Below, piece by piece: positions 60,648 through 64,000 of a stretch of DNA of 64,000 nt. Origin of the DNA: Sorangium cellulosum (GTDB lineage: Bacteria > Myxococcota_A > Polyangia > Polyangiales > Polyangiaceae). The translations under genes and the position numbers were made by a program. The stretch is from assembly GCF_004135735.1 (NCBI RefSeq), contig NZ_CP012670.1, positions 6,030,501 through 6,094,500 of the forward strand, given 5' to 3'. The number at the start of each line of letters is the position of its first letter. Position 1 is the stretch's first letter. The notes under the pieces were generated by a model. That model was not told the origin of the DNA and made no database searches. It saw nothing but the letters and a program-made list of their open reading frames with translations.

Positions 60648-60751
60648 GCCGGCAGGACCGGCCGTCGCGCGCAAACCTGCGCGGGCGCGAGCGCGGCAGC
60701 GGCGCTCGAGAGGCTGATCGGAGGCCGGGGAAACGGTGTAAGAGACCGCCC

Positions 60752-62188
60752 ATGAGGATCTCCGACTACATCGAGCTCGACGCGCTGGGCCTGGCGGAGC
60801 TGGTCCGCCGCCGTGAGGTCACCCCCTCCGAGCTCATGGACGTGGCGTCGGCCGCCATCGAGCAGGTCAACCCCGCGCTCAACGCGGTGATCGCCTCGCT
60901 GCGCGACGACGCCGAGCGGTCGCTCCGCGCAGGGCTGCCCGACGGGCCGTTCACCGGGGTGCCGTACCTGGTGAAGGATCTGGGCCTCCTGGTCGCGGGC
61001 ACGCCCACCGGCATGGGATCTCGCCTCTTCCAGGACGTCGTCTCGCCCGCGGACGACGAGCTGATGACGCGCTTCCGGCGCGCGGGGCTCGTCGCGCTGG
61101 GCAAGACGAACACCCCGGAGCTCGGCCTCAACGTGGTCACGGAGCCGGTCGCGCACGGGCCGACGCGCAACCCGTGGCGACCCGACCGCACGCCCGGCGG
61201 CTCCAGCGGCGGCGCGGCCGCCGCGGTGGCGGCCCGGATGGTGCCCATGGCCCACGGCAACGACGTCGCCGGGTCGATCCGCATCCCCTCGTCGTGCTGC
61301 GGCCTCTTCGGGCTGAAGCCCTCGCGCGGGCGCATCCCGACCGGGCCGGTGGAAGGCGAGGTCCTGTTGGGCATGGCCACCGACCACGCGCTCACCCGCT
61401 CCGTGCGGGACAGCGCCGCGCTGCTCGACGCGATCGCCGGGCCCGATACGGGCGCGCCGTACTCCGCGCCGCCGCCCCCGCGGCCGTTCCTGGAGGAGGC
61501 GCGCACGCCCCCGGGCCGGCTGCGGATCGCGCTCATCGAGGCGGCCTGGAGCGGGGTGCCGGTGCACGACGAGTGCAAGCGGGCGGCGCGCCGGGCCGCG
61601 GCGCTGTGCGAGGAGCTGGGGCACGAGGTCGTGCCAGCGCGGCTCGAGATCGACTGGGAGCGGGTCCGCTTCGCCTTCAGGATGCTGCTGTCGTACCAGG
61701 CCCACCTGCTCGATCGCGTCTGCCCGGCGCTCGGGCTCGCGCCGGGCCGCGACACGCTGGAGGTCGCCACCCTGGCCATGGCCGAGGCCGGACGCCGGAT
61801 GAGCGCCGTGGATCTGCACGAGGTGATCGTCGCGCGAGACCTGATCACGCGGCAGGTGGGGCAGTTCTTCACGCGGTTCGACGCCGTGCTCACGCCGACC
61901 CTGGCCACGCCCCCGATCCCGCCGGGCACGCTCGACGCGGACGATCCGGCCCTGGATGTCGAGACCTGGCTGGACCGCTGCTTCGCCTTCGCGGCGTTCA
62001 CGCCGCTGTTCAACGTGACCGGGAACCCGGCCATGTCCGTGCCGCTGCACATGACCGCCGACGGCCTGCCGGTGGGCGTGCAGTTCGCCGGCCGGTACGC
62101 GGACGAGGCCACCTTGCTGCGGCTTGCCGGGCAGCTCGAGCAGGCGGCGCCGTGGGCCGGGCGCCGGCCCGCGGTCTGCGCGGCGTGA
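60752..62188 (+). CDS. Amidase (amidase signature family)
   Basis: The protein has 478 residues. The Ser-cisSer-Lys triad is visible: Lys in GVPYLVKDL, the two Ser residues in TPGGSSGGAAAAVAARM and the GSIRIPSSCCGLFGLKPSRG block. The C-terminal substrate side (FNVTGNPAMSVPLHMTADGL, then PVGVQFAGRYADEATLLRLA) is also typical. It hydrolyses carboxamides. The substrate is unknown. There is no GatB or GatC neighbour, so it is not the tRNA amidotransferase subunit. Complete, apparently monocistronic. Confidence 0.92.
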   Translation: MRISDYIELDALGLAELVRRREVTPSELMDVASAAIEQVNPALNAVIASLRDDAERSLRAGLPDGPFTGVPYLVKDLGLLVAGTPTGMGSRLFQDVVSPADDELMTRFRRAGLVALGKTNTPELGLNVVTEPVAHGPTRNPWRPDRTPGGSSGGAAAAVAARMVPMAHGNDVAGSIRIPSSCCGLFGLKPSRGRIPTGPVEGEVLLGMATDHALTRSVRDSAALLDAIAGPDTGAPYSAPPPPRPFLEEARTPPGRLRIALIEAAWSGVPVHDECKRAARRAAALCEELGHEVVPARLEIDWERVRFAFRMLLSYQAHLLDRVCPALGLAPGRDTLEVATLAMAEAGRRMSAVDLHEVIVARDLITRQVGQFFTRFDAVLTPTLATPPIPPGTLDADDPALDVETWLDRCFAFAAFTPLFNVTGNPAMSVPLHMTADGLPVGVQFAGRYADEATLLRLAGQLEQAAPWAGRRPAVCAA

Positions 62189-62315
62189 GCGGCGCCGCGC
62201 CGGCGGCGACCGCGGGGCGCCCGGCCCGCGCTCGACCGGTCCCGGCACGGGCGGCCCCGGGCTCGCGGGCGCGCGGCGCCGCCGGAGACGCGGAGCGCGG
62301 GCGCTCAGAAGGCGC

Positions 62316-63050
62316 TCAGAACACGACGCGCAGGCCCACGCCCAGGGGGCCTGCCCCCGCCGCCGGCGCGGCCGCCGCGCCCGGGCCGACGAGGAGGCGC
62401 GCGCCGGCGGCAGGCGCGCCGACCTCGACGCCCTTCCGCACCCGCCGCCGGCCGAACGCGAAGAGCGGCAGGCCCACGGCGACCGCGGCGGCCCCCGCGA
62501 TCGCGGTCGCGACCGCCGCGTCGTAGCCCGGGCGGCGGCCGTGCACGGGGACGTCCTCGCCGCGGGTCGCCACGATCACCGAGATTCCACCGAGCACGGC
62601 GGCCCCGCCCAGGCTCGCGAGCACGATCCCGGAGACCGTCATCGCGGTGCTGTACCGCTCCGTCGTCCGCGCCTTGAACTCGTCGAAGGCCCACGCCGTC
62701 ACCTCGAGATCCGCCTCGATCCGGCGCAGCCTGGCCTGCTGCTCCTCGTCCGGGCCGAGCCGCTCGAGGACGGCGATCTGGCGCTCGAGCGCCGCGATGC
62801 GCGCCTCGTACGCGGCGACCGTCTGCTCCCACGTGGCCCCCGGCGGGACGCCGGGCAGCGCCGGGCTGGCCCGGGGCGCGGACGACGGGGGCGAGAGGGC
62901 CGCTGCGTGGCCCTCCGGCGTCTGCGCCGTCGCGCTCGACGCCGGCGCGGCGGCGCCGAGGATCAGCGCGACCGCGAGGCGAGCCCGCGCCGCGCCGCGA
63001 CGCCCGGGGAGCGCGCGCCGGCGCGCGGGATGGGGAGGGCCTTGTTCCAT
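62316..63050 (-). CDS. Signal-peptide, coiled-coil membrane protein
   Basis: The product is 244 residues. ATG at 63,050 leads to a signal sequence (LAVALILGAAAPASSATA). A coiled coil follows (QTVAAYEARIAALERQIAVL), then two hydrophobic segments (TVSGIVLASLGGAAVLGGIS and AVATAIAGAAAVAVGLPLFA), and a Gly/Ala-rich tail. The layout resembles myxobacterial PEGA-less envelope proteins of unknown function. Convergent with the amidase gene. Confidence 0.6.
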   Translation of the reverse strand: MEQGPPHPARRRALPGRRGAARARLAVALILGAAAPASSATAQTPEGHAAALSPPSSAPRASPALPGVPPGATWEQTVAAYEARIAALERQIAVLERLGPDEEQQARLRRIEADLEVTAWAFDEFKARTTERYSTAMTVSGIVLASLGGAAVLGGISVIVATRGEDVPVHGRRPGYDAAVATAIAGAAAVAVGLPLFAFGRRRVRKGVEVGAPAAGARLLVGPGAAAAPAAGAGPLGVGLRVVF

Positions 63051-63279
63051 CGATCCGGCCTCACGCCCTAACAGAGCACGACGACGACCGCCAATTTCGG
63101 CCGTCACCCGTGCGGACCGCAGGTCTGCCGCGAGGCGCGCACCGCCCTGGCAGGGCGACGAGCCGCCGCGCGCTCGCCGCGCGCGCAGCGCGGGCCCCGC
63201 GGCCCCGCCGTGTCTCCGTGTCGTCGTGACCCAGCGTCTTCCCGGGGCGCGCGCCCGCCCGTGATAGCCTGCCGGCAGC

Positions 63280-64000
63280 ATGACCGAGCTACTGGGCCTC
63301 GTGTTCTCTCCGTGGACCGAGAAGGCGCGCTGGGCGCTCGACGTCCGGCGCGTCCCGTACACCTTCCGGCACTACCAGCCGATGATCGGCGAGCCGGCGC
63401 TCCGGCTGAAGCTCCGCCGGCTCAGGGGGCGCGTCACCGTCCCGGTGCTCACCACCGACGACGGGCGCGTGCTCACCGACTCGGCGGACATCGCGCGCTG
63501 GGCCGACGGGCGCGGCGAGGGCCCGGCGCTGTTCCCCGCGGAGCACGAGGCCGAGATCGCGCGGCTCGTCGCGCTGTCGGAGCGCGCGCTCGACGCCGGG
63601 CGCGCCCTCACGCTGTCGCGCATGCTGGCCGACGACGAGGCGCTCGCCGAGATGACGCCGCCGCCGATCCGCCGCAGGCTCGGTCCCCTCGCCCCGCGGC
63701 TCGGCGCGCTGGGGATACGCCGCACGCTCCGCAAGTACGACGGCCACAGGACCGACGGCGCGGCGCACCAGCGAACGCTGGTCTCCGCGCTGGACGAGAT
63801 CCGCGCGGCGCTCGCGCGGCAGGCCCCGGCCGAGGACGCGCCGAGGACGCTCCTCGGCCGCTTCACGTTCGCCGACATCGCGATGGCCCAGGCGCTCGTG
63901 GGTGTGGAGCCGCCGGCCGAGCTGAAGCTCGGCCCCGCCGGCCGGCGGTGCTGGTCCGATCCCGAGCTGCGCGAGCGCTACGCCGACCTGACGGCGTGGC
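63280..64000 (+). CDS. Glutathione S-transferase family protein (3' end outside window)
   Basis: ATG at 63,280 opens a frame that runs off the right edge after 240 codons. The thioredoxin-like domain is LGLVFSPWTEKARWALDVRR with a Ser in the catalytic position, then VTVPVLTTDDGRVLTDSADI as the glutathione-binding segment. A helical C-terminal domain (LGRFTFADIAMAQALVGVEP) is almost complete. Same broad family as the gene at 26,254 but not closely similar. Probably detoxification. Confidence 0.82.
   Translation, partial: MTELLGLVFSPWTEKARWALDVRRVPYTFRHYQPMIGEPALRLKLRRLRGRVTVPVLTTDDGRVLTDSADIARWADGRGEGPALFPAEHEAEIARLVALSERALDAGRALTLSRMLADDEALAEMTPPPIRRRLGPLAPRLGALGIRRTLRKYDGHRTDGAAHQRTLVSALDEIRAALARQAPAEDAPRTLLGRFTFADIAMAQALVGVEPPAELKLGPAGRRCWSDPELRERYADLTAW

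Noticed and set aside
60752..62188. GatA subunit of the tRNA amidotransferase
   Set aside because: No gatB or gatC neighbours are present. The signature identifies only the broad amidase family.
1..64000. tRNA, rRNA or riboswitch genes
   Set aside because: No cloverleaf-like or known riboswitch core was noticed by eye. A covariance-model scan was not possible.

Overview
The DNA is very GC-rich. It carries many lipoproteins with long Gly/Ser/Thr linkers, DUF1592/DUF1552 proteins, a Kelch-repeat protein, a GH5 cellulase and several RadC-like genes. This mix suggests a large-genome myxobacterium of the Polyangiales (Sorangium/Polyangium type). The assignment is inferred from gene content and style only.

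Bases 1-17,000 are a scrambled accessory region. It holds the end of a Kelch protein whose 3' tail recurs near 16.6-16.96 kb, an intact DUF3160 lipoprotein, two inverted copies of one decayed IS91-type element, the first 152 codons of a pglY-like phage-defence ATPase, and a large ParB-like protein. It also holds an intact ISAs1-family insertion with a perfect 10-bp target duplication, an IS66 remnant (tnpA, tnpB, start of tnpC) fused to a group II intron reverse-transcriptase remnant, a sigma-region-4-like/RadC gene pair plus two pieces of a broken second RadC, a small helical protein with an HNH endonuclease, a Uma2 endonuclease and a PIN-domain remnant.

Bases 17,000-28,000 hold a GH5 cellulase lipoprotein, a palindrome-rich spacer, a small ORF translationally coupled to an AAA ATPase whose partner gene is broken, a second RadC, an immunity-like gene, remnants of a nucleotidyltransferase module, and single metabolic genes (luciferase-like oxidoreductase, DUF985 cupin, glutathione S-transferase, YcnI-like protein).

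Bases 28,000-46,000 encode mostly exported proteins. These are an 1869-residue NHL/DNRLRE lipoprotein, a VWA protein, an AraC regulator, a predicted propeller lipoprotein, a DUF1592-DUF1552 operon, a sorbosone/glucose-dehydrogenase-like protein, a c-type cytochrome and a lectin-fold lipoprotein. Perfect GC hairpins lie between convergent genes.

Bases 46,000-54,000 (minus strand) are a compact six-gene run that looks like a small biosynthetic cluster. In order of transcription: kynurenine-3-monooxygenase-like flavoenzyme, cupin + haem-oxygenase-like diiron oxygenase fusion, FemAB/GNAT-like + PLP aminotransferase fusion, O-methyltransferase, MFS exporter, ATP-grasp ligase. The cupin/diiron fusion has the metal-ligand pattern of SznF-type N-nitrosating enzymes but with the domains in reverse order. 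It is the most promising undescribed system in the window.

Bases 55,000-64,000 hold a phosphate/polyphosphate group (VTC-domain polymerase with an apparent CTG start, DUF47/PhoU-like protein, PiT transporter), a P-type ATPase, an amidase, a coiled-coil membrane protein and a glutathione S-transferase that runs off the right edge.
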